Assembly (NCBI RefSeq): GCF_029168945.1
Contig: NC_083605.1
Location: 36,469,280-36,533,279 of the forward strand
DNA: 64,000 nucleotides
Direction of reading: 5' to 3'
Source: Cannabis sativa
Lineage: Eukaryota; Streptophyta; Magnoliopsida; Rosales; Cannabaceae
Shown: piece after piece, positions 37,551 to 47,618 of the stretch
How the letters are laid out: each line of letters opens with the position of its first letter
Position numbering within the stretch: the stretch's first letter is position 1
Translations under genes and position numbers: made by a program
The notes under the pieces: model-generated
What the model was told of the DNA's origin: nothing
The model's input: the letters and a program-made list of their open reading frames with translations, nothing else
Database searches by the model: none

Positions 37551-38190
37551 CCGAGTTCATATAATTAAATGAAGTTTTGATATGCGTGGACAAATTTAAG
37601 AACATTCTAAGCTCTAACCAATATCGAGTATACATATAATTATGCAACAAATTATTTAAAATATTTATGTGAAGACTCGGTTAAATTTAGTAAAAAAAAA
37701 AAAAGATTAATAATAAAAATGGGTGGAGTCCACAAAATTATTAATTAGATATTAATTTGTTGATTGATGATGGGAAAAATTAGGTGTGGTAGAGATCTTT
37801 TTGTTTTTCAATAGTGACTTGCCGAGAATCAATGCATATGTCTCCGAGAAAACTAACGACATCGCACCAATAAGAATATGAATTTTTGTATTAATATTCA
37901 GTAATGGTGATTAGACCAGATTGAGATTGACTATATAGATTAATGATTTTTTTCTTTTTCAATTCCTCAAGATTCCTGCTACTTTATGTTGTCTTTCCTG
38001 TAAAGACTATATAATTTTCATGTTTTTATATTTGAATGTGATTCTTTTCTTTTGTAAAATGGGTTCAAAGCTTTCTTATGTTGGTGATCAATGTATGGTA
38101 TAGGTTTTAGCACAAACTTATGGTTTCCTAGTTTGACCTCTCATAGCTTAACAATGTATTAGTGTCGTTTTAATATGTGTAATAGTTTTA
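37551..38190 (+). repeat. Direct repeat flanking CACTA-2, right copy
   Basis: Repeats 34507-35145 and then continues into the rest of copy 2. The left junction shares CCGAG with both parent sequences, which suggests a microhomology join. Confidence 0.88.
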
Positions 38191-38677
38191 GTTTTACTTC
38201 TAATCCTTGGTTTCTCAGTTTCACTCTTGGAATATTGAGGCTCTCCTCTTCTTCACTCATTGTTGGATATTTCAGGTAGTATTTGTCTTTGTACTCTACT
38301 CTCTGTTGCAATGTTAGAAAAAAATAAATTTTATATATGTGTGTGTGTCTGTGTCTATGTGTTTGTGTATTGTTGAGTTATATATTTTTAGCTATCTTCT
38401 TTTGTAGAGAAAGATATGTCCATCCACTAATATATGCAAAATGAATTTATGTTATTTTGATGTGGTGAAAGTTCTTTTTTTGCTCTAACAAACTGAGAAT
38501 GTTTGTCTTGTATAATTCCTCTTTGTATGATATTGCTCTCTGATTTTGTTTAATAAACTATAATATTTAGATACATATAATAATAATCTCACCTAATAAC
38601 TAATAATATTTTTTCTATAATTTTTTAATTGTATCACTTTCAACTAACATAGAAAAAAACTGACATAAAATTTAGTA

Positions 38678-38706
38678 TATGTGTCTTGCACGTAGCTTTT
38701 TGCTAG
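38678..38706 (+). mobile_element. Helitron-type 3' terminus (H3), copy 2
   Basis: Identical hairpin, spacer and CTAG arrangement to 900-928. Confidence 0.5.
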
Positions 38707-40564
38707 TATACATATATACACCAGGGAGCTATAACATATTGTATATATGTATATATTTCATAGAAAGATGAGGGAGCCATGGCCCCTGTATAGCATAACA
38801 TCCCTCCGCCCCTACCCTTAACTATGTCTAATCCAATTATATTACTCAGTGTATAAAAAAATAAATGAAGAAGATAAATCGTATTGTTATTATACAGTAA
38901 AAACAATAAAAAAAATATTTTGATAGAATATTTTAGTAGAAATTAATAAATATCAATACAATCTATGATATCTATAGCATATTATACTTACTTTTTTTAT
39001 TTTCTCCCCAAAATCCCATAAGAAAATGAATGAATGTTTTGGAGAAGAAACTAAAAAAAGATATTTGATTATGAAAGATATCTAATAAATTAATATTATA
39101 AAATGTAAGTTTATATATATACTTGAATTTTTATAACATTGGAGGTTAATTAATAAAAGACTTTTGATATTTTTGAAAAGAGAAAAGTTAGCCATTAATA
39201 TGGAGAGAGAATACCAATTCTGTTAGTTTAACTGTTAAAATTAACATAATTTTTTATTAAATAATTAAATTAAATTAATGAGGTGACTGTAATTAATTGG
39301 TGGGACAGAATAGAGACCGTTGATGACAGATGATTTTTTTCCCTTATTTGAAAGAACTTCATGCACTAACATATTCAAGAACGAGAGATACCCAGAAAAT
39401 GATAATGCAAATAATTATGATCTTGTCAATGATAAATTCTGCATTAAACTTTTAAAACCACAAAGTTTTAACTAATTGTTTCACTGATGTCATAACCAAT
39501 ATCTCTATTAGAAAATTGATTACTGGATATATTATCTACAAACTTCTCTCCCCATAACAAGAATCCCAAACAAGAATTCCCAAATCGTAAAGGCTTTTCC
39601 AAAGGCTGGTTGTTTAATATATTTCCACCAAATTTCCATGAGCCAATCAAAAATTTATAATTGGAAAAAGTAAGGGTAACAACAATTACAGTCAACTCTT
39701 TTTTTAACAGTTTAATTTATAAATTAATATTTTTTTTAATAGTTTCATTCATTCGGGAATAAAAAAGAATACAAAGAATGAGATGAGATTTGAAATATAA
39801 GATGACTTCTATATCATCAGTTAAAATAAAAAATATTAATTTCAAAAAAATAATTAGTAAATATCATTCCTTTGATCAAATTTAATGGTTAATAATTAAA
39901 TACCGTGTATTTGATTTTATTAAGTTTATAAATATTTTTGATTAATTAATTAAAATTATATATCCAAGGTGAATGGGATTTCCACAGTTGAGAACATTTT
40001 GCAAACTAGTGCCAGTAATGACTCCTCTGTTGATTCATATAATTCATCTATGGGGTATACAAAATGGACAGTGGAATTGTGGTTAACGACAGTGTGATGA
40101 TTATTATGGTAATGGTACTTCTGGATGGTGTTGAACTCTATCGTGAGTAAATCATCATTATAATCATACACATCTGGGTCTGCCTCCACAGTTATTTCCA
40201 TGTATACCAAAACTTTAGAGTTTAGTTTAGTACCCATACTTTAATTGATTATAGTCTTATACGTACCTACGTCCGATCGAGAACTGCTATGACTAGCTAT
40301 GGGTGGGTAGTGTGAGTACTTAATTATAAAGATTATTTATCTATACGAATATATAGATTATTAAATTGCTCATATATAATTCTAATTTGGTTAGGAATTA
40401 ATATGATAATTACTCAACCTCATTAAAAAAAGTTTGAAAATTATATTTTATATAATAAATAATATCTTTTTTTTTAATCAAACATATTCCGATTATAATA
40501 TGGATCAATTGGAATACTCATATTCCTAATAAAATTAGAATTAATATTATTCTATCATCTGCCC
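38707..40564. other. Upstream region of acidic-tail gene copy 2
   Basis: Unit sequence as in 929-2821, apart from the replaced block 39964-40235. No other gene is supported. Confidence 0.4.
39956..40237 (-). pseudogene. Inverted fragment of a diverged acidic-tail gene paralogue
   Basis: A 93-codon minus-strand ORF replaces about 290 bases of unit sequence found in copies 1 and 3. Its protein aligns over its whole length with residues 1-93 of the acidic-tail protein in the gene next door, needing only two compensating one-residue gaps. Shared positions include S7, V9, Y12, IQ-Y, NST (54-56), ID-L (63-66), MFS (81-83) and IPF (87-89). Identity is low, so this is an old paralogue, not a recent inverted copy. 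The homologous part is cut at its 3' end and runs into unit sequence to reach a stop. It faces away from the gene that starts 411 bases to the right, so the two are head to head. Confidence 0.7.
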
Positions 40565-40574
40565 TATATATATA
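40565..40574 (+). promoter_or_regulatory. TATA box candidate, acidic-tail gene copy 2
   Basis: TATATATATA 83 bases before the ATG, as in the other copies. Confidence 0.55.
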
Positions 40575-40647
40575 GGTAGGGATACACTAATTAAGAACGA
40601 ATATTTAAGAAACCTATATTACGAGAGATAACACACACGTAGTAAAT

Positions 40648-41409
40648 ATGGATAATCAACCATTCTCTCAAGTTTTTATTTACGCAAAATTTAATAGTGG
40701 TTTTGAAGAAAATAATCCATCACCATCACCATTAATGAAGGTGGAGTTGAAAGTGATCCAAATGTACTATTCAGATACCGATCACAGCGACACCTTCATC
40801 TCATACAACTCCACTCACCGATTCCAACACCAAATTGATCACCTATTCCAAGAGACCTCACCTTCCATCAACACACTCATTACCTCCATGTTTTCAGGCA
40901 AACTGATCCCCTTCCCCTTGGTTAACATGTACTGGAGCAACCCCAACCTTCCTAACATGTCCCAGTTAAAGATGGCGGTAAGCTTCGACACCATGGTCAC
41001 CATGGTCTCGTTGCCCCTCACCCTCATCAGTATTCTCCTTCACATACACCGCTCTCGTCACCGTCGTGATGTCTCTATGACCTTGACCGTGGATAACAGG
41101 ATCATGATCCCTAACAACGGTTTGCTTGATCTACGTATTGCTCACGCATGGGAACAAGTACTTAAAAAAAGACCTGTTACCGCCTCTTTCCCCAGTCAGG
41201 CTGATCCTGAAGTACATCAGCCACCATCTTCGCCCACAAGTAATAATGATCAAGTGCTTGATCATGATCATGAGAAGGAGGAGGAAGAGCATGGTGATGA
41301 TAATGATGATCAAGTGTTGAATCATGTTGACCAGAAGGAGGACGAGCATGATGATGAGGATGAGGATTATTTCGATCAAGAATTATCTACGCTATATGTG
41401 GTATTATGA
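40648..41409 (+). CDS. Uncharacterised acidic-tail protein, copy 2 (253 aa)
   Basis: I do not recognise the family. The single uninterrupted frame shows four parts. Residues 1-93 match the inverted paralogue fragment upstream, so this part is an old domain under some constraint. Residues about 109-133 are hydrophobic (could be a membrane segment, though it holds one Asp). Residues 134-142 are strongly basic (RSRHRR). The tail from about 199 to 245 is very acidic and consists of two imperfect 20-residue repeats, each starting N-DQVL-H and continuing with E/D runs. The start is chosen because upstream sequence is non-coding and the TATA spacing fits. No intron is evident. There is no signal peptide. 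Function, location and partners are unknown. Confidence 0.7.
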   Translation: MDNQPFSQVFIYAKFNSGFEENNPSPSPLMKVELKVIQMYYSDTDHSDTFISYNSTHRFQHQIDHLFQETSPSINTLITSMFSGKLIPFPLVNMYWSNPNLPNMSQLKMAVSFDTMVTMVSLPLTLISILLHIHRSRHRRDVSMTLTVDNRIMIPNNGLLDLRIAHAWEQVLKKRPVTASFPSQADPEVHQPPSSPTSNNDQVLDHDHEKEEEEHGDDNDDQVLNHVDQKEDEHDDEDEDYFDQELSTLYVVL

Positions 41410-41872
41410 ATATGTAACCTCGACTATGATTTCTAGTGTAGTACAAACTACTATTGGAACTTATTTTACATTATATTAATTAGCGACTTAAAATATATTT
41501 CTAAAATGATTACATAAGTATATAAAAATTTAGAATTTTTCTTACATTGGAAACACAACTGAATAAATGGCTTTAACTTTTGAATTTTTTATTTACATAT
41601 CACTAAGTACTCAACCCGACCCAAATCTTATTTTCTTTAAATAGACATGTAACTACATTCTATATTTGTTCATTTATTTTTTTTTATATAAGCTCTCAGT
41701 TTTAAGTTAATTATTTATTTAATTAAAATAATAGACTAATTAATTTTGAATATAGCTAAGATTTATCAATCTTACTCAAAATCTAATTTAGGTCAATTTT
41801 TAAATTCTTATTATAACCATGTAATTAAATAAAATATTATTTTTTATTAATAATATAATATAAGTTTAATAT
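41410..41872. other. Gene 3' flank, copy 2
   Basis: AT-rich 3' flank as in copy 1; nothing else seen. Confidence 0.4.
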
Positions 41873-42253
41873 AGGGTTAATAGCGGCATAAGTACCCAAA
41901 AGTTTAAGTTTGCAAGCAGCATAAACTCAATGTTTATTTTTAGCGACATAGATACCCAATTTTTCTAAAACTGTAATTTTCTTCTAGTTTCGTAAGTACA
42001 GATTTCGTTTTGAATTTATTAAAAAAAATATTTCGAAGTAACTGATACTATATGTTTCTATTTAGACCCAATGATTTCGAATTCGGGTCTTATGTGTGCC
42101 CTATTTAAAATAATAACAGAGTCAGTACTGACAAAATTAGAGAAAAATTATAGTTTTACAAACTTTAGGTACTTATACCGCTAAAAATAAATATTAAGTT
42201 TATGCCGCTTACAAACTTAAAACTTTTAGTACTTATGCATATTTACCCCATAT
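41873..42253. mobile_element. Foldback MITE, copy 2
   Basis: Same element, ends and position as 4121-4498, with scattered substitutions. Confidence 0.75.
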
Positions 42254-42314
42254 ATTATAAAAATATGTGTGACATAAATATCTTATATTTTCTTATTCAT
42301 ACACTTATATCATA

Positions 42315-43307
42315 CTAGGCGAAAGTTACGTGCGCATGCATTGCACGTATTCTTAGTCATATATATTCAATTTTATTTAACAAGTGATAAAGTATGCTGA
42401 TTTGTTCAATTTTTATTTTTACATTCAAATAGTCGTTCTAACATGCTTAGAAAATGTTTCAACAGTAAAAAAATTCAATTAATTTAGTATGTCTATTGAG
42501 CCTTTCTCTCTGAATATTTTTTGAACTCATGAACCATTTCCTGCACCATAATTCTTCAACTGTAATAGAAACATCACACCAAATTGAATAGTCAAAACAA
42601 AAATGATCATGATAAAAGTCCCACCAAAACTATCATTAAGCATTGAGAAAAAATAAGTACACAAATATTGTATAAATATATGTGACTTTCCTTATCAAGA
42701 ATGCAAGAAGCTCATCACATAATTTCATATCACAATCTGTCATTATTGCACTGCAATTTCCACATGCTTAACCTAGAAGAGTACCATATATAGAGGTCAT
42801 TGTTAATTTACTCTATATCCAAAGGAAAAAATAAAGTAAGTAAATGAAAATCAGGTACTTGTTTTGTTTAGCAGTATCTACATCATTGTCTAAGAATTAA
42901 ACTGAACAAGACAATAATAAACAAACTTTTGACCAATTACATACATCCATTTATCAATAAATCAACATAATATAATTAACCTACAAAAATAAATTAGTTA
43001 GACATTTTATCATACAATAAAATACTTTAATTTGAAATCAAGAGAATCAAGGCAGCAAAATTTTATACAAAATTGACAGCAAAACTCCAAAAAAAGAAAA
43101 AAGAAGATCAAGAGATCAGAAAAATAATAACAATAACTTTTGACCCAAACAATCCATAATGAAAAATATAAATGATCTCATAATAATAAAAATTGGAAAT
43201 ATTATTGCTTAACTTCTTGACAACAAAAACTAGTTTTTTTGAATGTCCACAAATAAAATGTAAAAAAAGTGGCAGTAGTTATTTTTTTTTTTACAAACTT
43301 CAAAATT

Positions 43308-43310
<3 letters not shown>
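42315..43310 (-). mobile_element. Helitron H1, copy 2 (complete, ~1 kb)
   Basis: On the minus strand the element starts 5' TCTAATTTTGAAG (at 43310, preceded by A) and ends with a TACGTGC / GCACGTA hairpin, an 8-base spacer and CTAG (42315-42318), followed by T. The hairpin loop here has an extra 4 bases relative to copies 1 and 3. No coding sequence. It borders a (TA)n tract shared with H2. Confidence 0.6.

Positions 43311-43342
<32 letters not shown>
43311..43342. repeat. (TA)n microsatellite between H1 and H2
   Basis: About 16 TA units separate the 5' end of H1 from the 3' end of H2. Such AT tracts are preferred Helitron targets. The tract is deleted in copy 1 and shorter in copy 3. Confidence 0.9.
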
Positions 43343-43343
<1 letters not shown>

Positions 43344-44828
43344 TAGTAGAATGCTACGTGCAAGGCACGTATATAAGTTTTATGTTAGGTGTGTCTTGTT
43401 TTATTTAAAAATAATACAATAAATAATTAAAAAAATATTATTAATTATTGTAATTGAGATCATTAATATGTATATTCAATTAATGTAAATAATGTTGTTA
43501 ATAATTAAAAGTAAATACTAAATACAATATATGAAAGTTTAAGAAATTTTGATAATCTAATTGCAATTTGATCTTAAGTTAATCCAAAACTAAACCAAAA
43601 ATCAATGTTCAAAAAATAAAGCATACAGAATTTAAATTTGAGTTGAATAAAAAAAATACTAAAATTTAATTTGTAAATTAAATTGTTGATAGGTGAAGAT
43701 AACACATGTAAAAGTTGTAAAAAAGAAAAATAAGGATACTCTTAATAGTTGGGTTTTAATTTTCTTTTGCAAGACCTGAAATAAGAAGCAATTTGCATAA
43801 TAGAAACCTGAAATAAGATAAAGAAAAATAGTTTATTATATGAACAAAACATAGGAACAATAGGATAGTTTTACTTGGTCCTCACTTTGGCTATACAAAA
43901 GGTAGAATATAAAGATAAAATAATTTCCCTAAATGCAACAAAAAGAAGCATTGATTATCTATGAAGATTTGTTGGTAAATCAAAAGGCAATAAGAGATAC
44001 AACATGAATTGCACAAAATTGACATAGTTACCTTGTTAGGTTCGCTGCCTTTTACATAATTCGGTTTCCATTCATAATCAATACCAACAACTTTACATCC
44101 TTCAATGTGGCTTGTTGCATTGTGTAGAGCTTCAAAGATCATCGACCCAAAGAATATCTTCTACAACGAACTCATTGAGATTAAAATAGCGACTATAGAG
44201 AAGACTTGCCTCGGGTACTAAGAGTTGGGGGAGAGAAAGACTGCATACAAGTCACAACTTAGCAAAAAAAAAAAATCAAATAAAAATCTACCCTAATATG
44301 AACATGCAAAACAAGTAAACTTCATATCTTGAGTCTTGTATAAGATAAGGCTAGTAGAAAAACATACAAGTCAGCAGAGCAAAAACATTTGGTGCCATGA
44401 TAAAATGATTACCCTAAATGCAACAAAAAAGAAGCATTGATTATCTATGAAGATTTGTTGGTAAATCAAAAGGCAATTTTTTCATGTCATCCTTCTTAAT
44501 ATTGAACATGGGTTGATATTCTGTATCTTCCTTCTTAGTCTCAAGTCTTGAATCTTGCTCCTGGCTACACTTCAACTCAACAACACTGATTACAAATTTA
44601 CATACATTTATTTTTGTAAGGCAAGTATACATTAAATCAAGTTGTTTTGATAATTTTAGTATCACAGATCAAGTCATGACAATTGAATCTTTAAAAAATC
44701 AAATTCTTATAAGGCATTTTACTACTGTTTATAAGAAAAACATCATTATTGTATCAAAAGCAATTAATAGGATAGTATAAATAAAAGTACTTGACACATA
44801 ATAATCTCAGACTTTATGAATTAGATAA
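43343..44828 (-). mobile_element. Helitron H2, copy 2, 3' part
   Basis: The minus-strand terminus is stem TACGTGC / GCACGTA, loop CTT, 8-base spacer GCATTCTA, CTAG (43343-43346), then T. This is the best preserved Helitron 3' end in the window. The element runs right through the exonuclease fragment to 44828, where the gypsy element begins. Confidence 0.65.
44032..44240 (-). pseudogene. 3'-5' exonuclease gene fragment, copy 2
   Basis: Same exon as 25069-25276 with both splice borders kept. A 1-base insertion near 44133-44137 breaks the frame before the GIDYEW motif. Confidence 0.6.
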
Positions 44829-45514
44829 TGTAGAGGGTGAAATCTACAATACGGAATTTGGGCACCAAAGAACTCCGTCAAGAACAAAGAGAGAGACAAA
44901 AGTTCAATTGGGAGCACGGTGGGGTGTCAGCCAAAGGGACTCCGACGCTCAAGTCAGTACGATTATAGTAAAAAATTATAATAATGGAAAATAAATGTAA
45001 TATAAATGGTAGCGGACGGATGAGTGGACAAGTTTTACGTACGGACTAAAAGAGTAACTCCGATGGTGAGGCTTAAGAGAAAAGCTTAGAAAAAACGACT
45101 GTCTGCTTGAGTCAATGAGTAGTGTGAGTATCGAATGTGTTCTCTCCAGCGTCTATCGTATGGTTCCTTTTATCGTGTGTTCTCAGTGCTGTTGCCCTCT
45201 GTCCACGTCACCGTTGGACTCGTTCAAATTGGTTACTTCCCTAATTATTAGGGAGTAGTAACCGTCTTCTTGACTGGTTCCATATTAACTTGATTTCACC
45301 CGTTTGGCTGACTGGCCGGGCTCAAACCCGGTTGCGGGACGATCCGGCTTGTGGCCCATAGGCTCACTCGTTAGTCTATTTCAAGGCCTAGCGAGTCCGT
45401 CTGACTGTCTTATTGGGCCCAATATTGTTGGATCCATTATTGATGGGCTCGTCTGACTTGCATATTGGACTTCTCAAAAATATCATAAATATTAAGCAAA
45501 TTTTTACCTCTACA
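44829..45514 (-). repeat. Tat element 3' LTR
   Basis: 686 bases, starting TGTAGAGG and ending CCTCTACA, an 8-base inverted pair. The left edge is exact because copy 1 shows the uninterrupted target (after GAATTAGATAA). Only one LTR remains, so insertion age cannot be read from LTR divergence. Confidence 0.85.
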
Positions 45515-45531
45515 GTTTGTCCCTCACTCTC
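45515..45531 (-). other. Tat element polypurine tract
   Basis: On the minus strand a purine-rich run (GAGAGTGAGGGAC) lies directly before the 3' LTR, as required for plus-strand priming. It fixes the element's orientation independently of pol. Confidence 0.75.
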
Positions 45532-45914
45532 TAGCTAGAATTTATTTTAGCTGGAGAGTTATTAATACCAAATTAGGTGTTGGCCAAGAGTTTTGTCTAA
45601 GTAAGCGTTGTACGCTTGTCTTGCTGTTTGAGACAAGAAAATAGTTTGAACTGTTCGAGCATGGTGGTTGGGTAGTCCTTGTCGCATGCGTGTATGTGGC
45701 TACCTTGGCCAATAATTTTTGTGTGATCAATTAGTTCTTCAAAGAGATTCTTAACTAGACCAAGTCGTCTTGTTGGGTCAAATAAAAAATATTTGGCTGT
45801 CTATCTCAAAATATGAGATGAGAGTAGATAGACGTACATGTGTATGAGGTGTAAGTAAATAGACATTTATATGCATATATATATTGTAGGGAGATGGATA
45901 TATATATATATATA

Positions 45915-46400
45915 TGAATGAGAGGAGGTAGACAGACATAATATATAGGCATGTATGTAGATAATGGGAGGAGATAGACATATATATAAATTATGGAAGG
46001 AGGTAGACAGACATAATATATAGGCATGTATGTAGATAATGGGAGGAGAAAGACATGTATATAAATAATGGAAGGAGGTAGACAGACATAATATATAGGC
46101 ATGTATGTAGATAGTGGGAGGAGAAAGACATGTATATAAATAATGGAAGGAGGTAGACAGACATAATATATAGGCATGTATGTAGATAATGGGAGGAGAT
46201 AGACGTGTATATAAATAATGGAAGGAGGTAGACGGACATAATATATAGGCATGTATGTAGATAATGGGAGGAGGTAGACATATATATAAATAATAGAAGG
46301 GGGTAGACGGACATAATATATAGGCATGTATGTAGATAATGGGAGGAGGTAGACATATATATAAATAATAGAAGGGGGTAGACAGACATACATTAAGTGT
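45915..46400. repeat. 75-base tandem array (six units) in Tat element
   Basis: GGCATGTATGTAGATAATGG or a one-base variant starts at 45948, 46023, 46098, 46173, 46248 and 46323, exactly 75 bases apart. Degenerate units extend to both sides. Tandem arrays in the 3' region of Tat/Ogre elements are a known source of plant satellite DNA. Confidence 0.93.
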
Positions 46401-46504
46401 TGTGAGGAGATGGACATTAAGTGAGGATCAGCGGTACCCACGAGCTCTTTTGATACACGCCTAACTGGTACTTATTAATACCAATGTGAGATAGCCAATT
46501 CATA

Positions 46505-46700
46505 GCTTTATGAGATAGAAATGTGTTGACATATATTGATGGTAATATATATATGTGCTGACATATATTGATAGTAATATACATATATATGTACTGACAT
46601 ATATTGATGGTTATAGCTTTGTGAGATGTCAAGATTGACATGCGGTGACATATATTAATGGTAATATATATATGTGCTAACATATATTGATGGTTCTTGT
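46505..46700. repeat. Short-period repeats in Tat element
   Basis: GACATATATTGATGGTAATATA and variants recur about five times at roughly 37-base and longer spacings. Confidence 0.7.
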
Positions 46701-47052
46701 TTTACGAGATTGATAGATTGATGTACTTTGTGAGATAGGCATATGTATATAGTACTCCTTATTGCATACTTGTCCACTGAAAAGTACCAAACCTATATTA
46801 TCATTGTAGTAGATTATTATCATGTCTATCTCCATGATATATTACTCTTGTGTATCATATGTCTATTTCACAGATGAGTAGACAACTTGTCCGTCTTATT
46901 TGATGATACCTCTACAGTTTACAAGGGAGATAGACATATGCATATATGAGTAATATTTGTGATGTCCGTATATACTCCAATATATATATTTTTTATGTGA
47001 TGATCAGATGGGATGGGAGACACTTGTCACTCATCCAATGCTCCTCTTTGGT

Positions 47053-47145
47053 TATAAATATAGAGAGTTACTTTCACTCTTGCTCACATTTGTTGGAGCT
47101 CTTGGTGAAGTGAGACTTGGAGTTTTAGAAGGAGGCTTTCAAGAG
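47053..47145 (+). promoter_or_regulatory. Promoter and leader exon of the antisense ORF
   Basis: TATAAATA at 47053-47060 is followed by a leader that ends AAGAG/GTAAG at 47145. A plausible acceptor (TTCTAG) ends at 47604, 14 bases before the ATG at 47619. This suggests the antisense gene has its own promoter and a 5' UTR intron of about 460 bases. Confidence 0.55.
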
Positions 47146-47618
47146 GTAAGTTTTCTAAACCTTCTCCCTTGAATGTTCTTGTTATGTTCTTCATGTTCTT
47201 GTACATGTTCATATTTATTTTTGTGATGTAGATGAGTAAATATATTTTACTTGTTGTATATTTGTGTTTGTGTTTGATCTTCATGGGTAGTAAAAATCTA
47301 CATTTTTACTGTTTGTCTTTACATAGTAGTAAGTGTGATTTGAATAATGACTGTCTGGCTAGCTGGAATATTGTCTCCCTTTAGTTAATTAAATGACCAT
47401 AACTGGTGGTCTATTTAGAACACGTATGTCCAGTTGGTGAGCATTATTATGGCGTCCATTTTTATGTCTAGTTATTTTTTTTTGCCACTTGAGCTTTGAT
47501 ATAGGTATATATACATATCTTTTTATTCTGTCTAGCCGGTGTTTTGCTTTGTATATGATTATATTTTTGGTGAACTCGCTCTTAGTCCAGTATCTTTGTT
47601 CTAGGTGGGTTTTTTGCT

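Larger units (their letters stand above)
45532..47052. other. Tat element 3' non-coding region with repeats
   Basis: The region between the LTR and the antisense ORF promoter. It holds the 75-base array and a second set of repeats; no gene is supported. The long minus-strand frames here are read-through of the 75-base units (75 is divisible by 3). Confidence 0.6.

Noticed and set aside
45948..46397. Regular repeats resembling a CRISPR array
   Set aside because: Units are directly adjacent with no variable spacers, and the host is a plant nuclear genome.
45806..46441. 211-codon minus-strand ORF with repeated YMPIYYV-type units
   Set aside because: It is the 75-base tandem array read in a frame that has no stop; there is no independent evidence for a protein.
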